A DNA stretch of 64,000 nucleotides from the NCBI RefSeq assembly GCF_021582895.2, contig NZ_CP091139.2:3100001-3164000 (forward strand), written 5' to 3'. Below are positions 35,844 to 48,900 of the stretch, one piece after another. This stretch comes from Microbacterium elymi (GTDB lineage: Bacteria > Actinomycetota > Actinomycetes > Actinomycetales > Microbacteriaceae). Position 1 is the first letter of the stretch, and each line of letters begins with the position of its first letter. The translations under genes were made by a program, and so were the position numbers. The notes beneath the pieces were generated by a model that had not been told where the DNA came from, did not search any database, and was given only the letters and a program-made list of their open reading frames with translations.

Positions 35844-38750
35844 GCTCCGACGACCCCGGCGGCGGCCTGCCCGACGCTCCTGTGCCCGACGGACCCATGC
35901 CCGACGGCGCCGTCCGGGTGGAGCAGCGCCGCCCCACCCCGCTGTACCGGTGGCTCTCGGCGCGCCTGCTGCGCCTGGAGGCATGGGTGCGCTCGCACGG
36001 CTCGGCGAACATCCGCTGGGCCACCCGGGTCGGCTGGGCGCTGGTGATCGGCATCGGCATCCTGCTGCTGGCGGGCCCGGTGATCAATAGACCGATCGGC
36101 TTCGACGACATCACCGCCTCGGCCGAAGGCGCCACCGACACCTGGATCGCCCGCTCCTTCGCCGCCGACTACACCCTCGCCCGGTCGGCGGACGGTCGCC
36201 TGCGCGTCGAGGTCACCGAGCGGATCACCGCCTTCTTCCCGGATGATGTGGACGAGGATGCCGTCGAGCGCGTCATCCCGTCGCAGTACGAGTCGCACGA
36301 CCTGGACCCGACCCTGGTCTCGGCCACGTTCGACGGGGCCGAGACCGGCGTGGACACCGTGCGCGCGCCCACGCGCACGACGTTCCGGATCCAGCGCGAT
36401 TCGCCGCTGACCGGCGACCACGAGCTCGTGCTGCGGTACACGCTGAGCGATCTGGCGTACCCGGCAGAGAACGCTTCCACCGGGCGGATCGAGGACCTCC
36501 TGGAGTGGAACGTCTTCGGCCCGGACTTCCCGCACGGCGTGGCGCACTCGGCGCTGACCGTCACCGTGCCGCGCGCACTGGTCGCGGACTACTCCCGGCA
36601 GCCGCACGGCGGCATCTCCTGGCTCGCTGCTGAGCGACTCCTCACAGCTCGAGCCCGACACCCAGACCGCCGCCGCCGTCACCTACTCGCTGGTCAACGA
36701 CCAGAACATCCCGCCGTACGCGACGTTCTGGTTCCGGTTCCCCTTCCAGCAGGGGACGTTCACCATGCCGGCCCCCTCGTTCCTGTACTGGGTGCAGGTG
36801 ATCGGCCCGTTCGTGCCCCTGCTCCTGCTGGCCGCGACGCTGCTGTTCGCCCTGGCCGCACGGGCGGTCGCGTGGGCGGATGCCCGGGGTCGGGCCTGGT
36901 ACGTCTACCAGGAGCAGCCGCCGCCCGGCGTCGAGCCGGCTCTCGCCGCCCGGCTCTGGCGGGCCGTGCTCACCTCGGGTCTGGCCGGGGCCGTGGCCGA
37001 CCATCGCGCCGCGCCGAAGTCGGCGGCAGCGCGGCGGGCCCTGGTGCGCGCCGCGGCGCGCACCGGCCGGACCGGAAACCTTTTCACCGCCTGGTCGCGC
37101 TACCTGTCGGCGCCGGCGTGGCGCGAGCAGTTCACGCGGGGTCTGCGGCGGGTGCCCACCGGCTTCGTGCGCGACTCGTTCATCGGTGCGGCCCTGGCCT
37201 GGACCGTGCTGCAGTGGGGACTGGTGCGTCAGCTGTCATACCAGGTGCCGCTGTCCGTGTACTGGTGGCCGGTCGCGATCGTGGTCGTCACCACGGCTCT
37301 GGCCGTCGTCATCCTCGTGCTCGCGCTCAGCGCGCGACCGCTCACTCGACAGGGCGCGCTGGTCAAGGAGCACCTGCTGGGTCTGCGCCTGTTCGTGCAG
37401 CGCACCCGCGGCGACGAGCGCACGTCGCTGTCCGATCCGCTTGCCGTATGCGGTGATGTTCTCGCCCTCCCGGCGCGCCGGGCGGCTGGTGCGGCGCCTG
37501 CTCGCCGACGAGGGCGTGCGGGCCAAGGCCGAGGCCGATCCGCAGTTCGTCACCGGTGGACGACTCGTCGTCCGGACGGCGGCGGTGGTCGCGGTGATGG
37601 CGGCGATCGCCATCGCGGTGTGGGTTCCGGCATCCACCGCCCGTCCGCCCGACGACGCCGTCTACGACGGCGACCTGCCCGGCGACTACGGCGTGTTCGT
37701 CACCGACTTCTCCTCCGATGCGACGGCGACCGTCGGCCCCGGCGAGCGGGTCCGCCTCGACGTGCAGGAGACCATGACCGCGACGGTCGGGGGCGACTAC
37801 CAGGACGTGCCGCAGGTGCTGCGGCAGTGGCACGACGACATCGCCGGTCACCGGATGGCGCTGACCGTGGCATCCGTCACCGTCGACGGGGCCGCCGTCC
37901 CGTTCACCCAGCGCCGGATGCAGGGCCAGGCGCTGCTGCAGACGAAGATCCCGGACGACTGGCCGGGGGAGCATGCGATCGTCATCCGCTACCGCATCGA
38001 TGATCCGGTCGCCACCGTCTGGGAGGACGGGGAGTGGCGCCAGGCAAGCTGCGCTGGACGGCGCTGAATCCGGGGTGGGACTTCGGCTGGGCCGGCACGG
38101 ATGCCGCCCCCGCGCACATCGCGGTCGGTCTCACCGTGCCCGCCTCGATGAGCAGCGCCGCGTCGGGCGCGTCGGGATGGCTCGGCGACCAGTCGTGGCC
38201 GGACACCGGGCTTGCGCGCGGTCGGCACGACGGCGGGGCCGGGCGGCACGGTGCGGTATCAGCAGGAGTACGCCGTCGACGAGGACGGGATGTGGCAGGC
38301 CGTCGGGGACGAGAACGGGCCGTTCCTGCCGGACGACGACTTCCAGGGCGTCCAGCTTGCAGTTCGCCGACGGCACGTACGCGGCCGGATCGCCGATGGC
38401 CTACGTGGGCGACGCCCTGGCGCGCGCGCTGCCGATGATCCTCGCCGTCGCGCTGACCCTGGGGACGCTGGTGTGCGCGGCGATCGGAGTCGTGCGCGCA
38501 CGTCGCGGGCCGGTGCAGGGGCTCGCACGGGATGTCGCGCGGTGGCTGCCCGTCGGGTTCACGCTCGCCCAGGGCATCCTGTTCGTCTGGATGACGCAGG
38601 ACCTGTACGGCGACGAGGCGACGTTCCTGGTGCCGTTGCTCCTGCTCGGCATCAGCGTCGCCGCCACGGTGCTCGTCCTGGTGTGGACCCGCACGCGCCG
38701 TCGGCATTCGCACAGCGGACCCGGCCGAGTCACTGATAGGATTAAAGCCC

Positions 38751-38761
<11 letters not shown>
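35840..38761 (+). CDS. Large membrane protein with two DUF2207-like extracellular modules (5 apparent frameshifts)
   Basis: About 972 aa. After a short cytosolic start there is a membrane segment ([19 protein letters not shown]) and an extracellular beta-rich module ([20 protein letters not shown]). Next come membrane helices [20 protein letters not shown] and, after a loop, [21 protein letters not shown] second helix [18 protein letters not shown] leads to a second similar module ([20 protein letters not shown]), and helices close the C-terminus. The two modules look like an internal duplication. Breaks: GCTCGC 36622, GCTTGC 37439, 38210 and 38355, and one G lost near 38042. Function unknown. 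Between recN and pyrG. Confidence 0.82.
38737..38742 (+). promoter_or_regulatory. -10 box TAGGAT of pyrG
   Basis: TAGGAT lies 8 nt before GTG 38751 (11 before ATG 38754). It supports a leaderless transcript starting at one of these codons. Confidence 0.5.
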
Positions 38762-40476
<1,715 letters not shown>

Positions 40477-40487
<11 letters not shown>

Positions 40488-41067
40488 TCCGGCGGCGCTG
40501 CGGGACGAGCCGTTCACCCCGGAAGCCGTCTCGAGCGAACTCGTCTTCGACGGCAAGGTGTGGGACGTGCGCCGCGACACGTTCGGCTACAACGGCGACG
40601 AGCTGGTGCGCGAGTACGTCGCCCACACCGGAGCGGCGGCGGTCGTGGCGATGGACGAGGACGACCGGGTGCTGCTGATCCAGCAGTACCGCCATCCCAT
40701 CCGGTACCGGGACTGGGAGATCCCCGCCGGACTGCTGGATGTCTCCGGCGAGCCGCCCGAGCACGCGGCGCGCCGCGAGCTCGCCGAGGAAGCCGACATC
40801 GCCGCGACCGAATGGTCCGCGCTGGCCAGCGTCTTCACCACTCCCGGGGGCAACGACGAGGTCGTGCACATCTTCCTGGCGCGCGGGCTCAGCCCGGTGC
40901 CGGGCGGGTACGTGCGCGGCGCGGAAGAGGCCGACATCCGGGTCGAGTGGGTTCCGATCGCGGATGTCGTGACCGCCGTCCTGCAGGGGCGGATGCGCAA
41001 CGGCATCCTGTCGGTGGGGGTCCTGGCGGCGGCCGAGCATCTGCGGCGGGCCGCCTCCGGGGTGTGA
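40477..41067 (+). CDS. Nudix hydrolase, ADP-ribose pyrophosphatase-like
   Basis: 196 aa, intact. The Nudix box is [20 protein letters not shown] followed by EADI, matching GX5EX7REUXEEXGU except for an Ala/Asp near its end. Preceding [18 protein letters not shown] is typical of ADP-ribose pyrophosphatases. It probably hydrolyses ADP-ribose to AMP and ribose-5-phosphate (inferred). It lies between pyrG and xerD, the usual order in actinobacteria. Confidence 0.92.
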
Positions 41068-41068
41068 C

Positions 41069-41972
41069 ATGCGCCTGGATCGGGCGGTGGACGCGTACCT
41101 GCGGCACGTCACGGTCGAGCGCGGGCTGTCGGCGCACACCGTCGCCGCCTACCGTCGGGACCTCGCCGGCTATGCCGAGTGGCTGACGGCGCGGGGCATC
41201 GACGACACCGCGGCGATCACGACGGAGCTGGTGACCGGGTTCATCGCCGATCGATCCGGCGCGCGGCCGCTGCCGGCGGCATCCTCTCTGGCACGCCTGC
41301 AGTCCTCGGTGCGCGGGCTGCACCGCTTCCTGGTGCGGGAGGGGCTGGACGAGGCCGATCCGACCGGACGGATGCGGCCGCCAAGCTGCCGCAGCGTCTG
41401 CCGAAGGCGCTGACGATCGACCAGGTCGAACGGCTTCTGGCCGCGCCCGACCCGACCGAGCCGCTGGGGCTGCGCGACCGGGCGCTGCTCGAGCTGCTCT
41501 ACGCGACCGGCGCGCGGGTCTCGGAGGTCGTGCAAGCTGGATGTCGACGACCTCGCGCACGGAGACGTGCTGCGCGTGCGCGGCAAGGGGTCGAAGGAGC
41601 GCATCGTGCCGATCGGCGATTATGCGCGCGACGCCGTCGACGCCTACCTGACCCGGGTGCGGCCCGCGCTGTCGGCCCGGGGCAGGGCGACGCCGCGGCT
41701 GTTCCTGGGAGCCCGCGGCGCGCCGCTGTCGCGGCAGAGCGTGTGGCTGGTGATCCAGGCGGCCGCCGAGCGCGCCCAGCTGAGCGCGCACGTGTCGCCG
41801 CACACGCTGCGGCATTCGTTCGCGACGCACCTGCTGCAGGGCGGCGCCGACGTGCGCGTGGTGCAGGAGCTTCTCGGCCACGCCTCGGTGGCCACCACCC
41901 AGATCTACACGCACGTGAGCGTGGATGCGCTTGCGCGACGTGTACGCGACATCGCATCCGCGGGCGCGGTAG
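41069..41972 (+). CDS. xerD: Tyrosine recombinase XerD (3 apparent frameshifts)
   Basis: Resolves chromosome dimers at dif with XerC, about 301 aa. The N-terminal SAM-like domain is [20 protein letters not shown]. Catalytic residues: Arg in [33 protein letters not shown], the [16 protein letters not shown] box with Tyr in IYTHV. Breaks are one base lost near 41383, GCAAGC at 41532-41537 and GCTTGC at 41929-41934. The corrected C-terminus reads [15 protein letters not shown] and ends at TAG 41970-41972. Without correction the frame drifts to 42028. The gene is the left border of the accessory block. Confidence 0.93.
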
Positions 41973-42021
41973 AGGCGGGGATGCTGGCGGCAGACAGTCA
42001 TAGCCGCCAGGAGCGCGAGGG

Positions 42022-42071
42022 TATATAGTTTGCGCCAACCTCCCGCCCGCCGGCGCCGACGGCGGGAGCTC
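42022..42071 (+). promoter_or_regulatory. Promoter and hairpin upstream of the giant gene pair
   Basis: TATATAGT (42022-42029) is an AT-rich -10 candidate in an otherwise GC-rich gap. Just after it is a hairpin, CTCCCGCC with GGCGGGAG (about 42040-42071). If the promoter is real, the hairpin lies in the 5' untranslated region of the first giant gene. Otherwise it may end the xerD transcript. Confidence 0.4.
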
Positions 42072-42103
42072 CGAACCGCGGCAGTTCCTCGACGGGACGC
42101 GAC

Positions 42104-45100
42104 ATGCCCCAGGACAGTTTTCGCAACCGGGTGACCGAGGTCACGTCGGATCAGCGCTTCGCGGGCGCCCTTCATCTTGCTCCCACGCTCGCGGCGACGC
42201 TCACCTCCGCGCCGTGGGAGGGGCCCGGGAACAGTCCGCCCGACCTCATCGTCGACGTCGTGCGCGGCCGTGACCTGGTGTCGCTGACCGCACGGTTCTG
42301 GGGAGTGCGCCTCGATGGTGCGCAGGATCCCCCTCGGGTGGTGCCGGAGGGGGCGGCGCCGCATGTCCTGGCGATCGAGTACTCGTTCCAGCACGGGCAC
42401 GAAGCGGCGCAGTACGTGGTCGAGGCGGGAGCCGACACCGCGCAGTACGTGCCCGATCCGAAGGATCCGTCGCGCAAGCCGGTCCTCGATGCGAACACCC
42501 CGCCGGTGGCGAACTCGATCGACCCGACCCTGCCGGTCGGGTTCCGCGCCGCCCGCGCGAGCCGGCTGGTGTTCACGATCGGGGCGGAGGACACGGTCGA
42601 ATTCACGCGCTCGGGCATCCTGCGGGCCATCACCGTCCTCTCACCTCTGCTGCACCCGCGGGCCGAGGCACCGGGCGTGCGCGGCGACGTCGCGGGCACC
42701 AGCGACGGGCGTCTGGTGTGGGTCCACCCCGATCTCGTCGCGGTGCACACCGCGAGCGGCGTCGTGGTCCGGAAGGCCACCGCCGCGCAGAAGCGGCACA
42801 GTCCACCACCCGACCCGAGCACCGTCAGCGGCGCGCTGGCGATCGCGCGCGGCATCCGGCAGACCGTCGCCCAGGGGCTGGATGTCGGGATCACCCTGGC
42901 GCGCGGAGTCCCGGCCGCCGCCGCGCCGGCGCCGCTGGGGCGCCTGATCGACGAGGCGCGCTCGCACATCGACCGCATCCGCTTCGGCACGTACAGCAGA
43001 GCCCGACGGCGCTGCAGACCGCGATCGAGGCGCCGTACCGGCTGGTGATCTCGCCCAGCAGGGACGGTCGCTGGGTGCACGCCGAGCAGCCGGTCGACGC
43101 GGCGTCCGGTCGGCACGTCGAGCTCTGGCACAGCCGGCTCGCCGTCGCCGGCGCCGACGGCGCCCCCGACGAGCGCGTCTCGCGCAAGCCGGGTCGTGCG
43201 GGCGATCTGGACCCGTGATCGTGACGGGATCCCGGCCGCCGCATGGCGCACGCCGGAGGACGGCAGCACCTCGCACCCGCTCTCGACGCCGGCCGCCGGC
43301 GCCGACCAGCCGTTCCGCGGCTCGCTCAATCGCTCGGACCGGCACCGCCTCGTGCGCCAGAGCGCCGAGCGCTGGCCGGGGATCGCCGACCCGCGCGGCC
43401 TTGCCCCGGTCGGCGTCGACAAGCTCTGGCTCTCCTCCCTGGGCGCATGGCTCGACCTGCACGGCGCGTGGTACACGAAGGAGTACTCGGCGCACGACCT
43501 GCCCTCGATCCTCGCGTGGGACCATGTCGCGCCGATGGGGCGGGACCAGTTCGTGCGCGTCGTGTACCCCGGCTACCTCTACCCGTTCGGGCAGCCCACC
43601 GCCGTGGTGAAGATCACCGAACGCCGCATCACCACCAGCCCCAACACGGCGAGCCTCTACCAGTTCTCGTTCCTGGTGATCAGCGACCCGCGCCGCGACT
43701 ACGGCGGCGACGACGCGCGCGGCTTCAGCCACACCCGGGTGGATCTCTCGCCGATCGTGACGCCGCCGATCGCCGACCCGGGGAACGGCATCGACAGCTT
43801 CTTCTGGCCCTCGCTCGGCACCGAGCCGCTGCGCTTCGGGATCGATGCGTGGGACCAGGACGGGCAGCATCAGGCGTGGCGCACCCCGCTGCTGTGGGTC
43901 GCCGAGCACGTGCACGACTTCGCCGCGGTCGACGCGGAATACGACCAGAGCGCGCACCGCATCATGGACCTGGCCGGGCAGCGGGTCGCCTTCGCCCCGC
44001 AGACCGAGGCCGGCGACGCCCGCACCGAGACCGCGACGCTGCACGTGCGCGGCCGCGCCGCGCTGGGCACCTCGACCCCGTACCTCAGCTCGGCCGACGT
44101 CGTCGTCGACGTCGCCAAGCGCCTCGCCGGGCTGCCCGCCGTGCGGATCCAGTACACCCCCACCTATCTCGAGAAGGGGTGGGATGCCGCGGTCAACGCG
44201 GGCCAGGTGTGGGCCGGCACCCTGCTGGGCGAGACCGCCACCGACCGGCAGCTGCCGGGCGAGGTCGATCTCACCGAGGCGCCGAGCATGTCCTTCGGCA
44301 CACCGCACGCGGGCAGCGACCGCGCCGGGGGCTTCGTGCAAGCCGGATCTGCCGATCCGCGGCCTGTCGCTGGTCACCGGTGCGGTCGGCGACAACGCCG
44401 GCATGCAGACGGGGTCGTTCGACCCGATGGCCTTCTTCGCGGGCGCGCTGCCGAAGCTGTTCGGGCTGGTCAGCCTCACCGACCTCGTCCAGGGCGTCGT
44501 CGGCGAGCTGGATGCGATGCCCAGCGTCATCACCGAGACGATGGACGGCGTCGGCCGCATCCTGAAGGACCTCGATACGCTGCGCTCGGCGCTCGATGAG
44601 GCGCAGCGGCTCGACCCGGCAGCATCCGTCGCCGCCTTCGCCGCGGACCTCGCCGCCCACCTCGCCGCGATCCCGCCGCTGCTGGATCCGACGACCCTCG
44701 GCAGCGTGGCCGACATCGACGCCCGCATCACCGCCGTGGAGAGCGAACTCACCGCGATGGACGCCGTGATCGCCGGCATCCCGTCGGCGAACCCGAGGAT
44801 CCCGCCGCTGCTGCGGAAGCGGATCGACGGGCTGATCGCCACCATCCGGAAGACCCTCTCGCCGGCGGCGATCATCGCGGTGCTCGACGACGTGCGCAGC
44901 ATCCTCGCGCTGTTGGACCCCGCGATGCTCGAGGGCGTCTTCCGCTACGACTGGAAGCCGCGGCTGGTCGAGCGCTGGCCGGCGACCGGGCTCACGCTCA
45001 TCGAGATGCCCCGGGGCGCCTTCACGGTCTCGGTGGAGGGCCGGGTATCGGGCCAGGGTGCGCCGGCGATCACGGCGATGGCCGAGATCCGCAACCTCAC

Positions 45101-45965
45101 CCTGCATCTGTTCGGCAAGGAGGGCGAGTCCGGCGCCCCGCTGGTGCGCATCCCGTTCGAGCACATCGCGTTCTCGTCCGGCTCCGACGGCAAGGCCGAG
45201 GTCGATGTGGTGCTGGGCGAACTCGAGTTCGTCGGCATCCTCTCGTTCGTCGAGGTGCTCAAGGACTTCATCCCGTTCGACGGGTTCTCGGATCCGCCGT
45301 TCGTCGAGGTCGACACCGCGGGACTGCGCGCGGGCTTCACCCTGGCGATCCCGAGCGTCGCGATCGGCGTGTTCTCGCTCGCGAACATCTCCCTCGGCGC
45401 CGACGTGCAGGTGCCGTTCCTGGGCAAGTCGCTGAGCTTCGGCTTCAGCTTCTGCACGCGCGAGCAGCCGTTCACACTCGCGGTGCTGTTCATCGGCGGG
45501 GGCGGGTGGTTCCTGATCCGCCTGACGCCCGAGGGACTGGACGTGCTCGAGCTCGGACTCGAGGCGGGAGCGACGCTCTCGGTCGACTTCGGCGTGGCAT
45601 CCGGTTCGATCTCGTGCATGATCGGGATCTACCTGCGTCTGGAGTCGAAGAAGGGGCAGCTGACCGGGTACTTCCGACTGCGCGGCGAGGTCGACGTGCT
45701 CGGCATCGCGTCGGCCTCGATCGAGCTGTACATGTCGCTGACGTACCAGTTCGACACCGGCAAGATGGTCGGCGAGGCCACCATCACGGTGTCGGTCTCG
45801 GTGCTCTGCTTCTCGGGGAGCGTCTCGATCTCGGCGCGGCGCGAATTCGCCGGCTCGAACGGCGACCCGTCGTTCGCACAGATCATGATGGACCCGGGCG
45901 GCACCGGCTCGGCCGCGTGGGACGACTACTGGGGCGCCTTCGCCCTGGCGGGAGTCGGCGAATGA
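42104..45965 (+). CDS. Giant protein A of unknown function (3 apparent frameshifts)
   Basis: About 1,286 aa once joined. No signal peptide or membrane helix. Residues 1-300 are beta-rich (VVRGRDLVSLTARFWGVRLD), and 310-760 mixed (WTRDRDGIPAAAWRTPEDGS). A helical, probably coiled region spans about 780-930 (MDGVGRILKDLDTLRSALDE, then ADIDARITAVESELTAMDA). A long beta-rich C-terminal domain carries alternating small and hydrophobic residues (VASGSISCMIGIYLRLESKK, VGEATITVSVSVLCFSGSVS) and ends FAGSNGDPSFAQIMMDP. I recall this C-terminal pattern in large unannotated proteins of other bacteria, but know no function. Breaks: a base lost near 43006, GCAAGC at 43184 and 44338. Coupled to gene B by ATGA. 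Confidence 0.75.
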
Positions 45966-48900
45966 GCGAGCATGCGATCTCGATCGCGCTTCCGCATTCC
46001 GCGCGCGACGGCGACACCGTGCATGTGTCCGTGTTCATCACGCCGAAGCTGACGGGTGCGGGCACGGTGCTCGCCGACCATGCCGGCTTCGCGGCCTGGA
46101 CGCGGGCCGTGCAGGAGGGCGTCACGGTCACGCTGAGCGACCAGACCGGCGAGATCGGCAGCCGTGCCGTGCTCGATCCGCTTGCGCCCGGATGCCTGGG
46201 CCGCGCTCTTTCCGGGGGACACCCCGGTGCGGGTGAACGAGGTGCCGGACTGGTCGGACCGGCAGTGGCGCAGCTTCGACGCCGCCGCGGCCGACCAGCT
46301 CGGCAAGGCGGTGGTCACGGCGACCGCGACGCTCTCTCCGGTGACGCCGCCGAGTCCGTCGGGGCATCCGCTGACCCGCGCGATCACGGCGCTCGCCACG
46401 CGCGAGCTGCCGCCGGACCGTCAGGGCCCGCGCGGCGACCGCGGCGAGAAGATCCCGATCGACGACGAGCGCCTCACGGCGGCCCTCGACCGGCGCACGG
46501 GGAGCCTGCCGCCCCGCGAGGCGCCGAGCGCCGGCGGTGCGGCACTTGACCCTTCCGCCCTGCTGGCCGCCTTCCACGCCGTCCGCGGCTACTACACCCG
46601 CCCCGAGGCCCAGACCGCGTACCAGGAGGCGCCCACGACGGCGTCGGCGCCCATGCCCGTTCCCGGCGCCGAGTTCCACGAGCGCGTCGCCCACCTCGGC
46701 GATCACCCCGCGCCTTGCGCGCCCTCGGCCTGGTGATCGATCTCGTCGTGCTCGAACCGGCCCGCCTGCGCGGGTCCGACTGGCTGCGGGCGACGGTGAC
46801 GGTCGCGGGCGCGCCCACCGTCACGAACACCGCCCCGCGGGTCGCCTGCCATGCCACCGCGGACGGCGCCCTGGTCACCGTCCCGGCATCGGACGAATGG
46901 ATCGACGGCGCCCTGGCTCTGGGCCGGACCGGACGTTTCACCGTGCTCGACACCGAGACCGACGGCACCGCGCTGAAGATGGAGATGTACCTGCGCGAGC
47001 TCCCGCACCTGTGGAACAGCGAGCGGAACACCGAGCCGGTGGATGCCGCGACCCCGGCGCTGCGCGCGTCCGGACTGACCGTCGCCCGGCGCGGGCAGGC
47101 GCGCATCCTGCAGGACCGCCTCGACGCGCAGAAGGCGCTCGCCGCGCAAGCTCGCTCCGGCGGTTCGGCGCCGGCCACGGCGCGGCGAGCCGTCCGAGCA
47201 GATCGTCGTCCCGACGACCCCGCCCACCCTGTCCAGCGAAGACGTCGCGCGCGGGCTGCGGGTGGAGGTGTGGGATGCCGGCGGCACCACGTGGCGATCG
47301 CTGCACGCTCGGCACACGACGGCGTTCATCGAGGGGCTGGCCGAGCCGCTCGACCTCGGTGACGGGTTCGGCTTCATCCAGACCGCGCCCGCCGAACAGT
47401 CGCCGAACGTCGATGCGGCGCCGATCCACGTGCACGAGGCGGTCTTCGGCTGGGAGGGCTGGAGCCTGTCGGTGGCGCGGCCCGGGCGGCGGGTGCGCGA
47501 GGTGCCGGTGCCGCAGCCGGATGGCACAGCCAAGATCGACGAGGTGGTCGAAGACACCCCCGAACTGGTGCCCGCCGAGGCGCCGCACCGCATCCGCTTC
47601 GTGCATCGGATCACCCCTGATACGCTGCCCCGCTCCGGTTCGGGCGCCGCTACGCCTTCCGTGCCTGGCTGGTCGATCTGGCCGGCAACGTGCGGCCCGT
47701 GCCGCTTCCGCCCGCCCCGAGCCCGGCCGGCGGGGGCCCGGTCGACCTCCTGGACGTGCTGCGTGACATGCCGCGGCTGCGCGCACTCCTGGTCGAGCCG
47801 CCGGCGGTCGGCGCGGCCTCGGCGCTCCATCGGTTCATCGCGACGTCGGCGGTCACGGCAGCGACAACGCCGCCAAAGCCGAAGCCGCGGCATCCCGCAC
47901 CCGGGCGCGCCGGGCCACCGGCGCGGTCGGTCCGGTCAGCGGGGCGCGGGCGGCTGAGCTGCCGCGCCCCCCGCTCGTCGCGCGCGCGGCCACCCGGGCG
48001 GGGGCGGTCGAGGCCGCGTTCCGCGACCACCTTCGCGCGATCGCCGCCCGACCCGAAGTGGCTGCGGGCGATGCCGAGCCCACCGCGGCTGAGCCGATCG
48101 CAGCCCCGTGGCGCAGGCACTGAGCCGGCTGCTGGACAGCCAGCTTGCACGACCTCGGCGCATCCTCCGCCGCTGCGCATGCCGCCGCGCATGCGGCTGC
48201 TGGGCACTCCGGCGCCGGTGCTGCTGCCGCCGCCGGTGCTGCGGTCGGCGGTGCCGCCGCCGCGGGGTACATGCTCGCCGCCGAGACGGTCACCGCACCG
48301 CGCCCATTCCTGCGCTGGGACCCGGTCGCCCCGCCCGCGCTGGTGCCGCGCGCCCGCTACAGCGAGGGCGAGTCGGTGCGGGTGCTGGTGATCCGCAGCG
48401 GGGTGCACCAGGACCCGGCGACGCTCGCCGTCTCGGTGCAGGACCCGGGCGAATACGCGGCGTCCGCCGCGGCATCCCTGGCCGACTCCACCTTGGCCGC
48501 GGTCGCCGAGCGCCATGTCGCGCCGCCCAAGACGAGCCAGACGCAGGCAGAGCTGCACGGCGCCTTCGACCCGATCCTCGGCCCGAGTCCCACTCCCGAC
48601 ACGCTGCGCGCCGCGCTCGCGGTGGCGCTGCGCGAGAACGGCAGCTTCTTCGACCTCGATGTCGCCAGCCCCGACATCCCCGGCGTCCGCGATGCGGTGG
48701 CGGGCGTCGCGCTCGTCGCCGATGCGACCGCGGCCGGTCCGCTGGTCACCCTTCCGCTGCCGGCGGGGGATGCGCCCGCCGCCGGCCAATATGTCGTGCA
48801 CGACGTCGACGATCTGGTGCTGCCCTACCTGCCCGATCCGCTCGCCCGCGGGGTCTCGATCGTCTTCCCCGACGCGGCGCTGTCGCCCGCGCTGCCGATG

